The notes: generated by a model not told the origin, from the sequence alone. A stretch of DNA of 64,000 bases from Aliigemmobacter aestuarii (GCF_004799285.1 NZ_SSND01000006.1:1-64000); one strand, 5' to 3'. Shown: positions 1-10,626, counted from the stretch's first letter. A program made the numbers and translations.

Positions 1-360
1 CGACATCGGCGGTCTTGTCCAGCGTGATCGCGGGCTGTTGCGCCGCGGTCAGCGTCACGCTGTCGGTGTCGGTGACGGCGTCGCCCACGGGCGGGGTGCC
101 CGAGGCGGTCGCGGTGTTGGCGATGGAACCTGCGTCGAGGTGGTCCTGGGTGACGGTCAGCGTGGCGGTGAAGATCTGGCTGGCGCCGGGGGCCAGGCTG
201 ACCGGGGCCGGGGTGATCGCCGACAGGCCGGTCAGCGGGTCGGTGACCGAGACATTGGCCAGCGTCACGTTGCCGGTGTTCTCGACCTCGAAGCTGTAGG
301 TGACGGTCTCGCCGAGCGTGCCATAGGTGGCGACATCGGCGGTCTTGTCCAGCGTGATCG
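1..360 (-). repeat. 330-bp (110-residue) internal DUF11 repeat
   Basis: Bases 1-30 and 331-360 are identical, and both encode the start of an ITLDKTADV unit. This sets a 330-bp, 110-residue period in the repeat protein. More copies may lie beyond the left edge. Near-identical DNA over the junction suggests recent duplication or gene conversion between units. Confidence 0.8.
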
Positions 361-2389
361 CAGCGTTCCGGACGGGCAGGCAGACGGTGGCGCCATTGTT
401 GGCGAGGCTGGTTTCCGTCAGCGCCGTGCCATCGGTTTCCTCGGCGGAGGAGCTTGCGGTGTTCACAAGGGCGAGGCCCGAGGCGCAGGTGCCGGTATCG
501 ACCGCGGTCGCGTTGCCGCCGCCGTCGACATCGGCCTGGGTCACCAGATAGGTCGCCGTGCAGCTGGCAGATGCGCCGGAGGCAAGCGTCGCGATGGAGG
601 CCGCGCCGCCGCCGCAATCGATCGCCGACAGGCCGGTCAGCGACGTGTCGACCGGCGTCAGGTTGGAAATCGCCCAGGGGCCGTTGTTGGTGAAGGCAAG
701 CGTGTAGGTGACGGTGTCGCCCGCCGCCGCGCTGACCGGATCGGCCGTCTTGGCCATGTCATAGGTCGGCGCGTCATCGTCGTTGTAGAAGGTGCAGGTA
801 ACGGCGTCGCCCGCGGCGAGCGTCAGGGTCGAGCCGGACAGAGCGCTGCCGCCCGTGCCGTTCACCGAACAGGCGAGCGGGGTGGCGGCGGGCTGGTAGC
901 CGGTCAGCGCGGTTTCCGTCAGGCTGTAGGTGCCGGGGGTCAGCGTCACGGGCACGCCCTGTGTCGCGGCTGTGCCGTTGTAGCTGAGCGTGAACGCACC
1001 CGCCGCGGCAGTCCCGCCGTTGTCGTTGGTCACCGATTTGACCAGGGTGAGCGAGCCCTTGTTGTAGCGGTTCGTCAGCGTGCAGGTGACGTTCTCGCCC
1101 GAGGCAAGCGTCAGGCCGTCGTTCGGGTTCGTGTCAGCCGCGCCGGTGCAGGCCAGAGACAGCGTGTAATCCGGGTTCGCAGGGGTTTCCGCGATCGTGT
1201 AGGTGCCCGCGTTCACGGTTCCGGTCACATCCGTCGATCCGCTGGCACCCGGCCCGCTGAGGACAGCGTTGGCAAGCGTGCCGTCGGGCGAGGCGAAGAT
1301 CGTCCAGGCCGAGGGCAGGGCGGTGCCTGCGCCGCCATTCTCGACCACCTTGTCGAGCGTCAGCGTGGCGGTCGCGCGGGTGTTCGTGAAGGTACAGGCG
1401 ATCTGCTGCTGGGGGTTGGTGTCGCGGAAGGACGACCCCAGGATCACCACCGTGCCGTTGCCGTCATCGGTGTAGCCGACGCCTTCGGTCAGGCCGGTGC
1501 AGACGGCGTCGCTGGTCCAGCCGGCGGGGACCGTCTCGGTGATCGTCACGCTGTTGAAGCCGGCGCCCGCGCGCACGGGCAGAAGGTCGCTGGCATAGGT
1601 GACGGGGGTGTTTTCGGCCGTCGTGGTCAGGGCGAAGCTGCCCGAGTTCTGGGCGCCCGAGACAGTGAAACCGAAGGTGCCGACGTCGCCGGTCGAGACC
1701 TTGGCGACAGTGACCTTGGGCGCGATGCTGAGCGTCACACCGCCCGAGGGACCGAAGCACTGGGGCGTGGCGACATCATAGAGCGTGTCCTTGTCGTTGC
1801 TTTGCCATGCGGCCCAGAAGCTCACTTCCGTGCCGGAATCGATCGCGCCGTCGTTGTCGAGGTCGCACTTGACCTGAATGTTGCGGGTGACGGTGAACGT
1901 GCCTGATGCACCCGACGCGCCGTCGAGGCAGGCGTCGCCATCCCGGTTGGCCATGCCAGCCGGAATCGTTCCGCCTGCGGGAACAAGGCAATCATCGTAA
2001 TAGATCGTGCCATTCGCCCCCTGGGTGCCAAAGCCATAGGCCACCATCAGGTCATAGACGTTGTTGCCATTCAGCGAATAGGTCACGGATACGGGCAGCG
2101 TCACGACATCGGTGGGCAGGCTGCATTGCCCCAAGGCCTGGCTGGGGTTCGGGGTGACCGACACGATGGCGGCGTTGTTCGAGGTGCAGTTCGCCTTGGT
2201 CGTGTAGGGCGTGGAGGCAAAACCCCACGCACCATCCTGGGCCTGCGCCTGGGGTGCCGCCACGAAAAGGGTTGTCGCCATTACCATGGCCGCCCGGATC
2301 GTGTTCCGGAAAAGGGACGTTTTCGCAGGAAGTTCCCGGTCGCACATGCGAACACGGTTGAAGACGAAATGATGACCCAGATGCGACAT
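1..2389 (-). CDS. Exported DUF11 / prealbumin-like repeat protein, C-terminus beyond the window
   Basis: The minus-strand frame is open from an ATG at 2389 to the left edge, giving 796 visible residues and no stop. AAGGA lies 8 nt before the start. The N-terminus carries a basic stretch and a hydrophobic segment ending AAPQAQAQ near residue 51, which reads as a signal peptide. Then come a unique domain, roughly three prealbumin/SpaA-like segments (TITETVPAGW, TLDKVVENGG, TLVKSVTNDN), and from about residue 530 DUF11-type repeats with motifs such as YDMAKTADPV and ITLDKTADV. Paired cysteines recur in the first half. Such proteins are usually large, surface-exposed or secreted and poorly characterised; adhesion or envelope roles are guesses. 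The visible part is already long, so the whole protein is probably well over 1000 residues. Confidence 0.85.
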   Translation of the reverse strand, partial: MSHLGHHFVFNRVRMCDRELPAKTSLFRNTIRAAMVMATTLFVAAPQAQAQDGAWGFASTPYTTKANCTSNNAAIVSVTPNPSQALGQCSLPTDVVTLPVSVTYSLNGNNVYDLMVAYGFGTQGANGTIYYDDCLVPAGGTIPAGMANRDGDACLDGASGASGTFTVTRNIQVKCDLDNDGAIDSGTEVSFWAAWQSNDKDTLYDVATPQCFGPSGGVTLSIAPKVTVAKVSTGDVGTFGFTVSGAQNSGSFALTTTAENTPVTYASDLLPVRAGAGFNSVTITETVPAGWTSDAVCTGLTEGVGYTDDGNGTVVILGSSFRDTNPQQQIACTFTNTRATATLTLDKVVENGGAGTALPSAWTIFASPDGTLANAVLSGPGASGSTDVTGTVNAGTYTIAETPANPDYTLSLACTGAADTNPNDGLTLASGENVTCTLTNRYNKGSLTLVKSVTNDNGGTAAAGAFTLSYNGTAATQGVPVTLTPGTYSLTETALTGYQPAATPLACSVNGTGGSALSGSTLTLAAGDAVTCTFYNDDDAPTYDMAKTADPVSAAAGDTVTYTLAFTNNGPWAISNLTPVDTSLTGLSAIDCGGGAASIATLASGASASCTATYLVTQADVDGGGNATAVDTGTCASGLALVNTASSSAEETDGTALTETSLANNGATVCLPVRNAAITLDKTADVATYGTLGETVTYSFEVENTGNVTLANVSVTDPLTGLSAITPAPVSLAPGASQIFTATLTVTQDHLDAGSIANTATASGTPPVGDAVTDTDSVTLTAAQQPAITLDKTADV

Positions 2390-3193
2390 GGCGAGAATCC
2401 TTGAGGAAATCCCCGCCGCCAGAAATTCACACAACCAAAAACCACCTACGCCAAAAAAAGGCGGCGGTCAGATGTTGAATTTAGGCGAATTTGGGGCGGC
2501 CAGCCACGATTTTGTTAAGATTGGACCGCAAGCGGCCAAAATCACGCCACTTTTCGGCCATAATTCACTTTCCGGCGACAATCGCACAAGATGTAGCCCC
2601 CTTACGTTGGAAAAGTACAAATTTGAGCGGGTTCATTGGTTCGTGGCCGGCAACAAGCGGAAAGGTACTTCGGCGATTGTGGATCATCTTTAGGTTGTTT
2701 TGCGTAAATCGCCACATTTCAAGGTTGCATCACGTCGCGCATCGGTCGCAAGCCCGTGATCCCGATTCGTGGCATCCGGGTGGCGGCGGCCCGATCCAAT
2801 TCCGATCCGGTCCTGGCCGTTTCGATCGCGCCCGACAGGTCGGCACGACACCGACCGGTCTTTGCGGGAATGCCCTGTGCGCGTCATGGGTGGCACGGAA
2901 TGCGTGGCCGATCCGCCGGGCTGGCCTTTCGGGCAGAACTCTTCAAAACATTGAAAATAATGATATTATTCTTGCCATTTCGTCGCAGCGTGCCGGCCTG
3001 CGCGATCCCCCGTGCGCGCGTTCCGGCGCGGCCCGGGCCGCCGCACACATCCCGGTAGGCGGCTGCCACATTCCGGCGCTGAATTTGCCGCAAACTTGCC
3101 TTTCATTTCCAGCATTTGCCACGACCGGTCCACACTGGGGCCTAACTGATCGGGTGTTTTCGTCGGGCTGTTCTGATGCTGCCGGAGCACCCG
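2390..3193. other. Long divergent intergenic region, AT-richer than its surroundings
   Basis: These 804 bases separate the divergent repeat-protein and RTX genes. Reading frames across them give composition-driven, low-complexity translations with no family resemblance, so no gene is called. The region is visibly less GC-rich, with A-rich patches near 2455 and 2945. It contains a 15-nt AT dyad at 2956-2970 (AATAAT-GAT-ATTATT). Promoters for both flanking genes must lie here, but no element could be assigned with confidence. Confidence 0.6.
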
Positions 3194-5002
3194 ATGTCGA
3201 TCACCGCCTACGAACAGTTCATGATCGAACTGGTCAACCGGGCCCGTCTGGACCCAGCCGGAGAGGCCGAGCTTCTCGGAATCGAACTCAACAGCGGGTT
3301 GTCGGCCCGCCGGATCTCGCCCCAGTCCTATCAGCCACTTGCGGTCAACGACCGCCTCGGCGCGGCAGCGGACACCCACAGCCGATGGATGCTGCAGACC
3401 GAAACCGTGGGCCATCGCGGCGCGGGCGGGTCGAACGCGGGCGACCGGATCGGTGCGACCGGCTATGATCTTTCGGGCGATGCGACATGGAGCGAGAACG
3501 TCGCCTTCCGCGCCTCGAGCGGGCGGCTGGACCGGATCGAGGCGATCCTGCGCCAACATGGCAGCCTGTTCGACAGCTCGCTGCACCGCCTGAACATGTT
3601 CAAGTCCGAGGTGGCCGAGATCGGCGTCGGGCAGGCGGTGGGCAATTTCGCGGGCTACAATGCCTCGCTCATCACACAGAATTTCGCCTACAGCGGGCGC
3701 ACGCATTTCCTGACCGGAGTGGCCTATGCGGACCGGAACGGCGACGATTTCTATTCGGTCGGCGAAGGACGCGGCGGCGTGTCCTTCACGATGCAGGGCG
3801 GGCGGACGACCTCAGCCGCGGCGGGGGGCTATGCGCTGGAAACCGCGGCGAACGGGTTGCAGAAAGTCATCGCCTGGTATGGCAACCGCAAGGTCGTGGT
3901 CGATGTGCGGTTCCGGGGTGAGAATGTGAAGCTCGACATCGTCGGCGGGCGCGAGATCGAGGTTTCGGCCAGTGCCCGGCTGGTCCGTGGCGTGGCCCAT
4001 GCCGAACTTCTGGGCGTGCAGAACACGAACCTCACGGGCAATCGGCAGGGCAACCGGCTTGAAGGCAACGATGGCAAGAACATGCTGTTCGGGCGCGGCG
4101 GAAACGACCGGCTGGACGGCGGCGAGGGCAATGACACGCTGATGGGCGGTACGGGCAACGACCGCCTGACCGGAGGCGTGGGGCGTGACAAGCTGGTCGG
4201 CCATGGCGGGCGCGACCTGGTGGATTACAGCGACTCGTCCGGCGGGGTGATCGTGGATCTGGCGCGCGGACACGGGCGTGGCGGCGATGCCCAGGGCGAC
4301 CGCCTGCTGTCAATCGAGGATGTGCTGGGATCGGGCTATGCCGACCGCCTGGTCGGGAATGGCCGGGGCAACCGGCTGTTCGGCGGCGAGGGCGACGATA
4401 CGCTGGATGGCGGGCGCGGCGCGGACCGGCTGGTCGGGCAGGGCGGCGACGACCTGTTCATCGGTGGTCAGGGCGCCGACTGGATGGTCGGAGGCGGCGG
4501 GTTCGACCGGGTCAGCTATGCCGCCTCTCCCTACGCGGTCAGGGTCGATCTGGCGTCGCGGGGGCCGCAATGGGGCGGCCAGGCGGCAGGCGACCGGCTG
4601 GCGGGGATCGAGGCCGTGACCGGTAGCCAGCATTCCGATGTCCTGGCAGGCGACGCGCAGGCCAACGCGCTGGCGGGCCTTGCGGGCAATGACAGGATCG
4701 ACGGGCGCGCGGGCGACGACACGATCGACGGCGGCGCGGGCGATGACCTGATGACCGGGGGCGCGGGGGCGGATGTCTTTGTCTTCCTGCCCGGCTCGGG
4801 CAGCGACCGGATCACCGATTTCGATCCGGCCGTCGACCGGCTTCAGATCGCGGCGGCGGCCCTTCCGGCGGGGGATCTGTCGGGGATCGCGTCGCTTGGT
4901 GACGGAGGCGAGGTGGTGCTGACGCTGGCGCCCGGCGCGCAGATCGTCCTGCACGGCCAGACCGACATCAATCAGGTTCTGGCCGCGATCGACATCCTTT
5001 GA
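3194..5002 (+). CDS. CAP-domain protein with RTX calcium-binding repeats
   Basis: The ATG at 3194 (MSITAYEQF) is preferred because GGAG sits 6 nt upstream; an in-frame ATG at 3176 has no good ribosome site. The product is about 602 residues. Residues 1-150 form a CAP/SCP-like domain with the expected motifs (LVNRAR, DTHSRWM, VGHRG, SENVAF). A beta-rich linker (GVAYADRNGDDF) follows, then several blocks of GGxGxD nonapeptides typical of RTX proteins (GGNDRLDGG, GGEGDDTLDGG, GGAGDDLMTGG). The end (ADVFVFLPGSG...ITDF) matches the C-terminal region usually recognised by type I secretion. It is therefore probably a calcium-folded extracellular protein. No ABC/HlyD export genes are adjacent. Substrate and activity are unknown. 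Confidence 0.88.
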   Translation: MSITAYEQFMIELVNRARLDPAGEAELLGIELNSGLSARRISPQSYQPLAVNDRLGAAADTHSRWMLQTETVGHRGAGGSNAGDRIGATGYDLSGDATWSENVAFRASSGRLDRIEAILRQHGSLFDSSLHRLNMFKSEVAEIGVGQAVGNFAGYNASLITQNFAYSGRTHFLTGVAYADRNGDDFYSVGEGRGGVSFTMQGGRTTSAAAGGYALETAANGLQKVIAWYGNRKVVVDVRFRGENVKLDIVGGREIEVSASARLVRGVAHAELLGVQNTNLTGNRQGNRLEGNDGKNMLFGRGGNDRLDGGEGNDTLMGGTGNDRLTGGVGRDKLVGHGGRDLVDYSDSSGGVIVDLARGHGRGGDAQGDRLLSIEDVLGSGYADRLVGNGRGNRLFGGEGDDTLDGGRGADRLVGQGGDDLFIGGQGADWMVGGGGFDRVSYAASPYAVRVDLASRGPQWGGQAAGDRLAGIEAVTGSQHSDVLAGDAQANALAGLAGNDRIDGRAGDDTIDGGAGDDLMTGGAGADVFVFLPGSGSDRITDFDPAVDRLQIAAAALPAGDLSGIASLGDGGEVVLTLAPGAQIVLHGQTDINQVLAAIDIL

Positions 5003-5056
5003 TGGGGCCTTGACCGGGCCTTGACCGGGCCCTGCGACGCATCCTGCGGGCGCGCG

Positions 5057-5088
5057 CATCACCGGCCGGGTCGTGCCGGCCGGTGATG
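5057..5088. terminator. Bidirectional hairpin between convergent genes
   Basis: A perfect 13-bp stem (5057-5069 with 5076-5088, CATCACCGGCCGG) closes a 6-nt loop between the ends of the RTX gene and the aldehyde dehydrogenase gene. There is no U-tract on either side, so it may act as an RNA-stabilising or Rho-assisted end rather than a classic intrinsic terminator. Confidence 0.6.
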
Positions 5089-5099
5089 GGCAGCCCAGT

Positions 5100-6530
5100 T
5101 CAGTGCTTGATCATCACATGCCGGACGACGGTGTAATCCTCCAGCGCATAGGCGGACATGTCCTTGCCGTATCCGGATTGCTTCAACCCGCCATGCGGCA
5201 TTTCGTTGACCAGCATGAAATGGGTGTTGATCCAGGTGCAGCCATAGCGCAGCCGCGCCGCCGTCTCCATCGCGCGGCCCACGTTCTGCGTCCAGACCGA
5301 CGAGGCCAGGCCATAATCGGAATCGTTGGCCCATGCCACGGCCTGATCCACGTCCGAGAACGGCGTGATCGACACCACGGGGCCAAAGACCTCGCGCCGG
5401 ACGATCTCGTCTTCCTGTTTCGCCCCCGCGATCACGGTGGGCCGGTAATAGAACCCCTGACCCATCACCTCGCCGCCGGTGGTGATTTCGATGTGGTTCA
5501 ATTCGCGCGCGCGGTTCACGAAGCTTGCCACCCGGTCCCGCTGGCGCAAGCTGATCAGGGGGCCGATCTCGTTTGTCGTGTCGTCCTCAAGGCCAAGCGC
5601 GATGTTCGAAACGGCGCTGGTCAGGTCCGCCACCAGACGCTCATAGACCTTCCGGCCCGCATAGATGCGGCAGGCGGCGGTGCAATCCTGCCCGGCATTG
5701 TAATAGCCGAAGGCGCGCAGCCCCTCGACCACCGCGTCGATATCTGCATCGTCGAAAACGACGACCGGGGCCTTGCCCCCCAGTTCCAGATGGGTGCGCT
5801 TGACCGTGCGCGCGGCGGCATCCAGCATCTTCTTGCCCGTGGCCACATCCCCGGTGAGCGAGATCATGTCGACGCCGGGATGATTGATCAGCGCATTGCC
5901 CACGGTATGGCCGCGCCCTGCGATCACGTTGACCACGCCCTCGGGCAGTTCCTCGGCGAGAATTCGGGCCATCTTCAGCGCCGTGAAGGGGGTCTGTTCG
6001 CTGGGTTTGAACACGACGGTATTGCCTCCGCCGATGGCCGGGGCCAGTTTCCAAGCCATCATCATCAGCGGATAGTTCCACGGCGCGATCGAGGCCACGA
6101 CCCCGATCGGATCACGCCGGATCATGCTGGTGTGACCGGCAAGGTATTCGCCCGCGACCTGGCCATGCTGGGTGCGGACCGCGCCCGCGAAAAAGCGGTA
6201 GCAGTCGACGATGGCGGGGATCTCGTCATTGCGGGCGGCGTTGATCGGTTTGCCGCAGTTCAGCGCCTCGAGCCGGGCGAAATCGTCCGCCTCGGCCTCG
6301 ATCCGGTCGGCGATGCGCAGCAACGCCGCCGCGCGTTCGGCGGGCGTGGTGCGCGACCAACCCTCGAATGCGGCACGCGCGGCCTGCACCGCCCGGTCGA
6401 CCTGGGCAAGGCTTGCCTCGGGCACCTCGACGATCAGTTCGCCCGTGCGCGGGTTCAGCACCGGTTCCTTCGCGTCCTGCCCGGCCTCGAAATCATTGCC
6501 GATCAAGAGTTTAAGGTCGATCGCGCTCAT
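5100..6530 (-). CDS. patD: Aldehyde dehydrogenase, gamma-aminobutyraldehyde dehydrogenase type
   Basis: A 476-residue NAD(P)-dependent aldehyde dehydrogenase. The general-base glutamate is E249 (LELGGKAP) and the nucleophile is C283 ([10 protein letters not shown]), the normal spacing. APWNYP and FKPSEQTP are the cofactor-binding motifs. Sequence style and context point to the PatD/YdcW branch, which oxidises 4-aminobutanal from putrescine to GABA. It is the last gene of a minus-strand operon (16 nt after the permease) whose order equals E. coli ydcSTUVW. The role in polyamine or other aminoaldehyde catabolism follows from that synteny; the exact aldehyde is not proven. Confidence 0.85.
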   Translation of the reverse strand: MSAIDLKLLIGNDFEAGQDAKEPVLNPRTGELIVEVPEASLAQVDRAVQAARAAFEGWSRTTPAERAAALLRIADRIEAEADDFARLEALNCGKPINAARNDEIPAIVDCYRFFAGAVRTQHGQVAGEYLAGHTSMIRRDPIGVVASIAPWNYPLMMMAWKLAPAIGGGNTVVFKPSEQTPFTALKMARILAEELPEGVVNVIAGRGHTVGNALINHPGVDMISLTGDVATGKKMLDAAARTVKRTHLELGGKAPVVVFDDADIDAVVEGLRAFGYYNAGQDCTAACRIYAGRKVYERLVADLTSAVSNIALGLEDDTTNEIGPLISLRQRDRVASFVNRARELNHIEITTGGEVMGQGFYYRPTVIAGAKQEDEIVRREVFGPVVSITPFSDVDQAVAWANDSDYGLASSVWTQNVGRAMETAARLRYGCTWINTHFMLVNEMPHGGLKQSGYGKDMSAYALEDYTVVRHVMIKH

Positions 6531-6546
6531 TGTGTCACCTCCCGTG

Positions 6547-7365
6547 TCATTTGCCCGCGCCAGCGGTCTCGGAGCCGCCCCGGGTCAGGTAATAGGCCAA
6601 AAGGATCGGGACGAAAGTCACCGCAAAGACGACGATCGCCACCACATTCGTCACCGGGCGCTGCCGCGGCCGGACCAGTTCGTTCAGCATCCAGATCGGC
6701 AGGGTGGATTGCTGCCCCGCCGTGAAGGTCGTCACGATCACCTCGTCGAAGGACAGGGCGAAGGCCAGCATCCCGCCCGCCAGAAGCGCGCTGCCGAGGT
6801 TGGGCAGAAGGACATAGCGCATCGTCTGGAAGGCGTTCGCGCCAAGGTCGGCGCTGGCCTCCATGATGCCGCCGGACAGCCGCCGCATCCGCGCCACCGC
6901 GTTGTTGTAGACGATCACGATGCAGAAGGTCGCGTGGCCCAGAACGATCGTCCAGACACTGAACGGGATCTCCATGATCGCGAAGGCCGACCGCAGGCTC
7001 ATCCCGGTGATGACGCCGGGCAGGGCAATCGGCAGGATGATCAGCAGCGAGATCTGTTCGCGTCCGAAAAAGCGCGTCCGCGCCATCGCTCCCGCCACCA
7101 GCGTGCCAAGGATCATCGCCAGCAAGGTCGAGATCGCGGCCACCTTCAGCGACAGGTAGAGCGGCGGCCAGATGTCGGCCCGGTTCCAGGCCACGCCGAA
7201 CCATTGCGTCGTCAGCCCCGGCGGCGGAAAGGCATAGGTGCGTTCCTCGATCGTGAAGGCGTAAAGGAAGATCAGCAGGATCGGCAGGTGCAGGAACAGA
7301 AGCCCGCCGATAGCCGCGATCCTCAGCGCCAGCGAGGCGCCCTGTCTGCCGTCGTCAGAGCGCAT
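6547..7365 (-). CDS. ydcV: ABC transporter permease, PotC/YdcV type
   Basis: A 272-residue integral membrane protein with about six hydrophobic segments. The EAA-type loop ([21 protein letters not shown], around residues 165-185) docks the ATPase. This loop, with a following Gly-Ser-rich segment, is typical of the second permease of spermidine/putrescine-class importers. The start overlaps the end of the preceding permease gene by 11 nt, which implies translational coupling. It works with the products at 7355-8287, 8284-9288 and 9371-10528. Confidence 0.88.
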   Translation of the reverse strand: MRSDDGRQGASLALRIAAIGGLLFLHLPILLIFLYAFTIEERTYAFPPPGLTTQWFGVAWNRADIWPPLYLSLKVAAISTLLAMILGTLVAGAMARTRFFGREQISLLIILPIALPGVITGMSLRSAFAIMEIPFSVWTIVLGHATFCIVIVYNNAVARMRRLSGGIMEASADLGANAFQTMRYVLLPNLGSALLAGGMLAFALSFDEVIVTTFTAGQQSTLPIWMLNELVRPRQRPVTNVVAIVVFAVTFVPILLAYYLTRGGSETAGAGK

Positions 7366-8287
7366 CGAAAGCCCCCGCGCGTTTGGCCAGATGCAGGTAG
7401 ATCAGCATGATGACGATCGGCACCACCGCGAAGGCCGCGGCCAGCGGGATGTTGCCCGCCGTGCCCTGGAGTTGATAGACGGCCTGCCCGATGAACCGGG
7501 CCGAGGTGCCGATGATCTGGGGAATGATGTAATCGCCCATCGTCAGGCTGAAGGTGAAGATTGACCCGGCGATCACGCCCGGCATGGCCAGCGGCAGGAT
7601 CACGGTGCGGAAGGTCTGGCCATGGCTTGCACCAAGGTCGGCCGAGGCTTCCAGCATCGACAAGGGCACGCGTTCCAGCGCCGCCTGCATCGGCAGGATC
7701 ATGTAGGGCAGCCAGACATAGACGAAGACCATCCATGTGCCGAGGAAACTGGTCGACAGCGAATTGCCGCCGATGAAGGGCAGGCCCAGGACGGCGTCAA
7801 GGATCGGCGTCGTGCCGGTCACTCCCGCGGCCCAGCCGATGATCCCTTCCTTGGCAAGGATCAGCTTCCAGGCATAGACCTTGACCAGGTAGGACGACCA
7901 GAGCGGCAGCATGACGCCCAGATAGAAGGCGGCCTTCCAGGGCCCGCGCGCATAGCGGGCGGCGTAATAGGCGATCGGAAAGGCCAGCAGCGCGCATCCA
8001 AGCGTGACCGAGGCCGACATCAGCAGCGTGCGGAAGATGATGTCGAGGTTCTGCGCGCGGAACAGTTCGACATAGGTCTTCAACGTGAATTCCGGCACCA
8101 CCACGCCCGAGAATTCGTCGATGTAGTAGAAACTTTGCAGCAGAAGCGCCGCGAGCGATCCCAGATAGACCAGCCCCAGCCAGATCAGGGGCGGCGCGAT
8201 CATCAGAAGAAGCAGCAGGTTCGGTCGGCGCCAGAACAGCCCGGTCAGCCGGTCGCCAAGCCCGCGTTCGGCCAGAACCGCGCTCAT
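7355..8287 (-). CDS. ydcU: ABC transporter permease, PotB/YdcU type
   Basis: The ATG at 8287 (MSAVLAERG) overlaps the stop of the ATPase gene by 4 nt (ATGA), which decides the start against a longer upstream frame. The 310-residue product has a hydrophobic N-terminal helix ([20 protein letters not shown]), further membrane segments, and the coupling loop [21 protein letters not shown]. It is the first of two inner-membrane permease subunits of a polyamine-class importer. The DYIIPQIIG motif is common in this family. Confidence 0.88.
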   Translation of the reverse strand: MSAVLAERGLGDRLTGLFWRRPNLLLLLMIAPPLIWLGLVYLGSLAALLLQSFYYIDEFSGVVVPEFTLKTYVELFRAQNLDIIFRTLLMSASVTLGCALLAFPIAYYAARYARGPWKAAFYLGVMLPLWSSYLVKVYAWKLILAKEGIIGWAAGVTGTTPILDAVLGLPFIGGNSLSTSFLGTWMVFVYVWLPYMILPMQAALERVPLSMLEASADLGASHGQTFRTVILPLAMPGVIAGSIFTFSLTMGDYIIPQIIGTSARFIGQAVYQLQGTAGNIPLAAAFAVVPIVIMLIYLHLAKRAGAFDAL

Positions 8288-9288
8288 GCCCCCTCCATCA
8301 CATGCAGATGGGCCGGATCGAAGCCAAGCCCGACGGTTTCGCCCGGTTGCGGCACGGCGATGCCTGCGGGCACCAGCGCCGCGATCTCGGCCCCGGGGGC
8401 GGTGCCCTGGACGGCGATCTGCACGCGCGTGCCCGCCCCGAGATAGCGCAGCGCGGTAACGCTTCCGGCCAGCGCCGCGGCCTCGGCGGGAATGATGCGC
8501 AGGCTTTCGGGGCGCAGGCTGGACCATTTCGCCGGTCCGCCCAGCCTTTGGGTGATCTCGGGCGGAAGGACATTGGACGACCCGACGAAATCGGCCACGA
8601 AACGGGTGGCCGGGCGGGCGTAGACCTCTTCGGGGCTGCCGATCTGGGCGATCCGGCCTTCGTTGAAGACCGCCAGCCGGTCTGCCATCGACAGTGCTTC
8701 GTGCTGGTCATGGGTGACGAAGACGAAGGTGATGCCAAGCCGCTGCTGAAGCGCCTTCAGTTCGTCCTGCATCGCCTCGCGCAGTTTCAGGTCCAGCGCG
8801 CCAAGGGGTTCATCCAGAAGCAGGACGCGGGGTTCGTTGACCAGGGCGCGCGCCAGCGCCACACGCTGCCGCTGGCCGCCCGACAACTGCCCGGGCTTGC
8901 GCCCGCCGTAGCCGTCCAGCTTGACCAGCGCCAGCATCTCTTCGGCCCGGCGCAGCCGTTCGGCACGCCCCATGCCCTTGACCATCAGGCCATAGGCCAC
9001 GTTGTCGGCCACGTTCATGTGTGGAAACAGCGCATAGTCCTGAAAGACGGTGTTCACGTTGCGCCGGTTCGGGGGGATGTTGCTGACATCCTCGCCGAAG
9101 ATGCGGATCGTGCCGGATGAAGGTTTCTCGAAGCCCGAGATCAGGCGCAGGCAGGTCGTCTTGCCCGAACCCGACGGCCCGAGCATGGCGAAGAACGCGC
9201 CTTCCTCGATGGTCAGCGAAACGTCATCGACGGCGCGAACCTGCCCGAAATGCCGGGAAACATGCGAAAATTCGACAGCAACCGCCAT
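8284..9288 (-). CDS. ydcT: ABC transporter ATP-binding protein, PotA/YdcT type
   Basis: A 334-residue ATPase with Walker [11 protein letters not shown]-loop FQDYALFP, signature LSGGQRQR, Walker B VLLLDEP and H-loop THD. A C-terminal TOBE-like regulatory domain follows (roughly 235-334). Length and TOBE domain fit the spermidine/putrescine importer class. It energises the two permeases encoded immediately downstream and is coupled to the first by a 4-nt overlap. Confidence 0.9.
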   Translation of the reverse strand: MAVAVEFSHVSRHFGQVRAVDDVSLTIEEGAFFAMLGPSGSGKTTCLRLISGFEKPSSGTIRIFGEDVSNIPPNRRNVNTVFQDYALFPHMNVADNVAYGLMVKGMGRAERLRRAEEMLALVKLDGYGGRKPGQLSGGQRQRVALARALVNEPRVLLLDEPLGALDLKLREAMQDELKALQQRLGITFVFVTHDQHEALSMADRLAVFNEGRIAQIGSPEEVYARPATRFVADFVGSSNVLPPEITQRLGGPAKWSSLRPESLRIIPAEAAALAGSVTALRYLGAGTRVQIAVQGTAPGAEIAALVPAGIAVPQPGETVGLGFDPAHLHVMEGA

Positions 9289-9322
9289 GGCGCCTTCTCT
9301 GTGGATCTCAATTCGGGAACGT

Positions 9323-9344
9323 CCGGGGCCGTTGTCGGCCCCGG
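9323..9344 (-). terminator. Intra-operon hairpin after the binding-protein gene
   Basis: A perfect 9-bp GC stem (CCGGGGCCG/CGGCCCCGG) with a 4-nt loop lies in the 82-nt gap between the binding-protein and ATPase genes. No U-tract follows. Such hairpins commonly protect the 3' end of the abundant binding-protein mRNA and lower expression of the membrane genes. Confidence 0.5.
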
Positions 9345-9370
9345 CCGGATTGGTTTCGGCAAATGGCGGC

Positions 9371-10528
9371 TCAGCGCCCGCCGATCACGCCGATGTAGTC
9401 GGACACCCAGCGATAGTAGGGCACGCAGGCGCCTTCACCCTGCGAGCAGTTCGCCGTGGGCGTGGTCCAGAAGCGGATCTTCTCGAAATCGTCGAAGCCG
9501 TTCGTGGTGCAGCCCTCGGGCGTCAGCATCCCGCGCCCGTCGGTGCAGGCCGCCGGAACCGCCGGGTTGGCTCCGAACCAGACCGCAAGGTCGGATTGCA
9601 GGTTCGAGGACAGCGAATGTTCCATCCAGAGGTAGGAACAGTTCGGGTTCGGCGCATCGACATGCATCATCGACGTGTCGGCCCAGCCCGTCGCGCCTTC
9701 CTGCGGGATCACGCTGGCCACCGGCTGGCCTTCGGATTTCAGCAGGTTCACCTGGAACGGCCAAGTGCCCGAGGCGACGACGCCCTCGTTCTTGAAGTCG
9801 TCCATCTGGATGAAGGCGTCATGCCAGTAGCGGCTGACCAGTTCGCGCTGCTGGCGCAGCAGGTCCAGCGCGGCCTTGTACTGGTCCTCGTTCAGTTCAT
9901 AGGGCGAGGTGATGCCCAGTTCCGGCTTGTGGAACATCAGGTATTGCGCGGCGTCGGCGATGTGGATCGGCCCGTCATAGGCCTGCACGCGGCCCTTGTT
10001 CGATTGCCCGTCACCCAGGGTCATTTCCTCGAACACGACGTTCCAGCTGGTCGGCGGTTCCTTGAAGACGTTGGTGTTGTACATCAGAACGTTCGGCCCC
10101 CACATGTAGGGCACGCCGTAATGTACGCCGTCGACCGTGTGCCAGGGCGCATCCTTCAGCCGGTCGTCGACCGCGTTCCACGATGGCACAAGGTCGATGT
10201 TGATCGGCTGCACGCGCTTGCCTGCGATCAGCCGCAGCGAAGCGTCGCCCGAGGCGGTCACAAGGTCGAACCCGCCTTCGTTCATCAGCGCCACCATCTC
10301 GTCCGAGGTGTTCGCGGTCTTGACGTTGACCTTGCAGCCGGTGGATTCCTCGAACTTGGTGACCCAGTCGAATTCCTTCACCGTCTCGCCGCGTTCGATG
10401 TATCCGGCCCAGGCGACGATGTTCACCTGCCCTTCGGGTTCGCCGAGGGCCGTCATCTGTGCGGCCACCGGGCCAACCGCCAAAAGCACCGAAAGCGCGG
10501 TTGTTCCCATCAGTTTCATGGATGTCAT
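9371..10528 (-). CDS. ydcS: ABC transporter substrate-binding protein, PotD/YdcS type
   Basis: The chosen ATG at 10528 (MTSMKLMG) has AGGGAG 7 nt upstream; the longer frame to 10576 does not. The 385-residue product begins with a signal peptide ending VGPVAAQ. The mature part is a type 2 periplasmic binding fold with PotD-family motifs ([28 protein letters not shown]). Several cysteines near the C-terminus suggest disulfides. It is the first structural gene of the transporter and sits about 100 nt downstream of a LysR-type dyad. The ligand is probably a polyamine or similar cation, by analogy with YdcS; this is inference. Confidence 0.87.
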   Translation of the reverse strand: MTSMKLMGTTALSVLLAVGPVAAQMTALGEPEGQVNIVAWAGYIERGETVKEFDWVTKFEESTGCKVNVKTANTSDEMVALMNEGGFDLVTASGDASLRLIAGKRVQPINIDLVPSWNAVDDRLKDAPWHTVDGVHYGVPYMWGPNVLMYNTNVFKEPPTSWNVVFEEMTLGDGQSNKGRVQAYDGPIHIADAAQYLMFHKPELGITSPYELNEDQYKAALDLLRQQRELVSRYWHDAFIQMDDFKNEGVVASGTWPFQVNLLKSEGQPVASVIPQEGATGWADTSMMHVDAPNPNCSYLWMEHSLSSNLQSDLAVWFGANPAVPAACTDGRGMLTPEGCTTNGFDDFEKIRFWTTPTANCSQGEGACVPYYRWVSDYIGVIGGR

Positions 10529-10626
10529 GGTCTGGCTCCCTGTGATGCGCCCGCTGTCGCCGCGGGTCGATTGCAAGGCAGGATAGGCCGGGCGCGGTCT
10601 TTCGCAAATTCAAAACACAGAAACCA

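Noticed and set aside
38-1906. Long plus-strand open frame (622 codons)
   Set aside because: It is the antisense shadow of the DUF11 repeat gene; the translation is Arg/Gly-rich and low-complexity, as expected for GC-rich antisense frames.
5073-6725. Plus-strand frame of 550 codons
   Set aside because: Antisense to the aldehyde dehydrogenase, which has full catalytic motifs; the plus translation has none.
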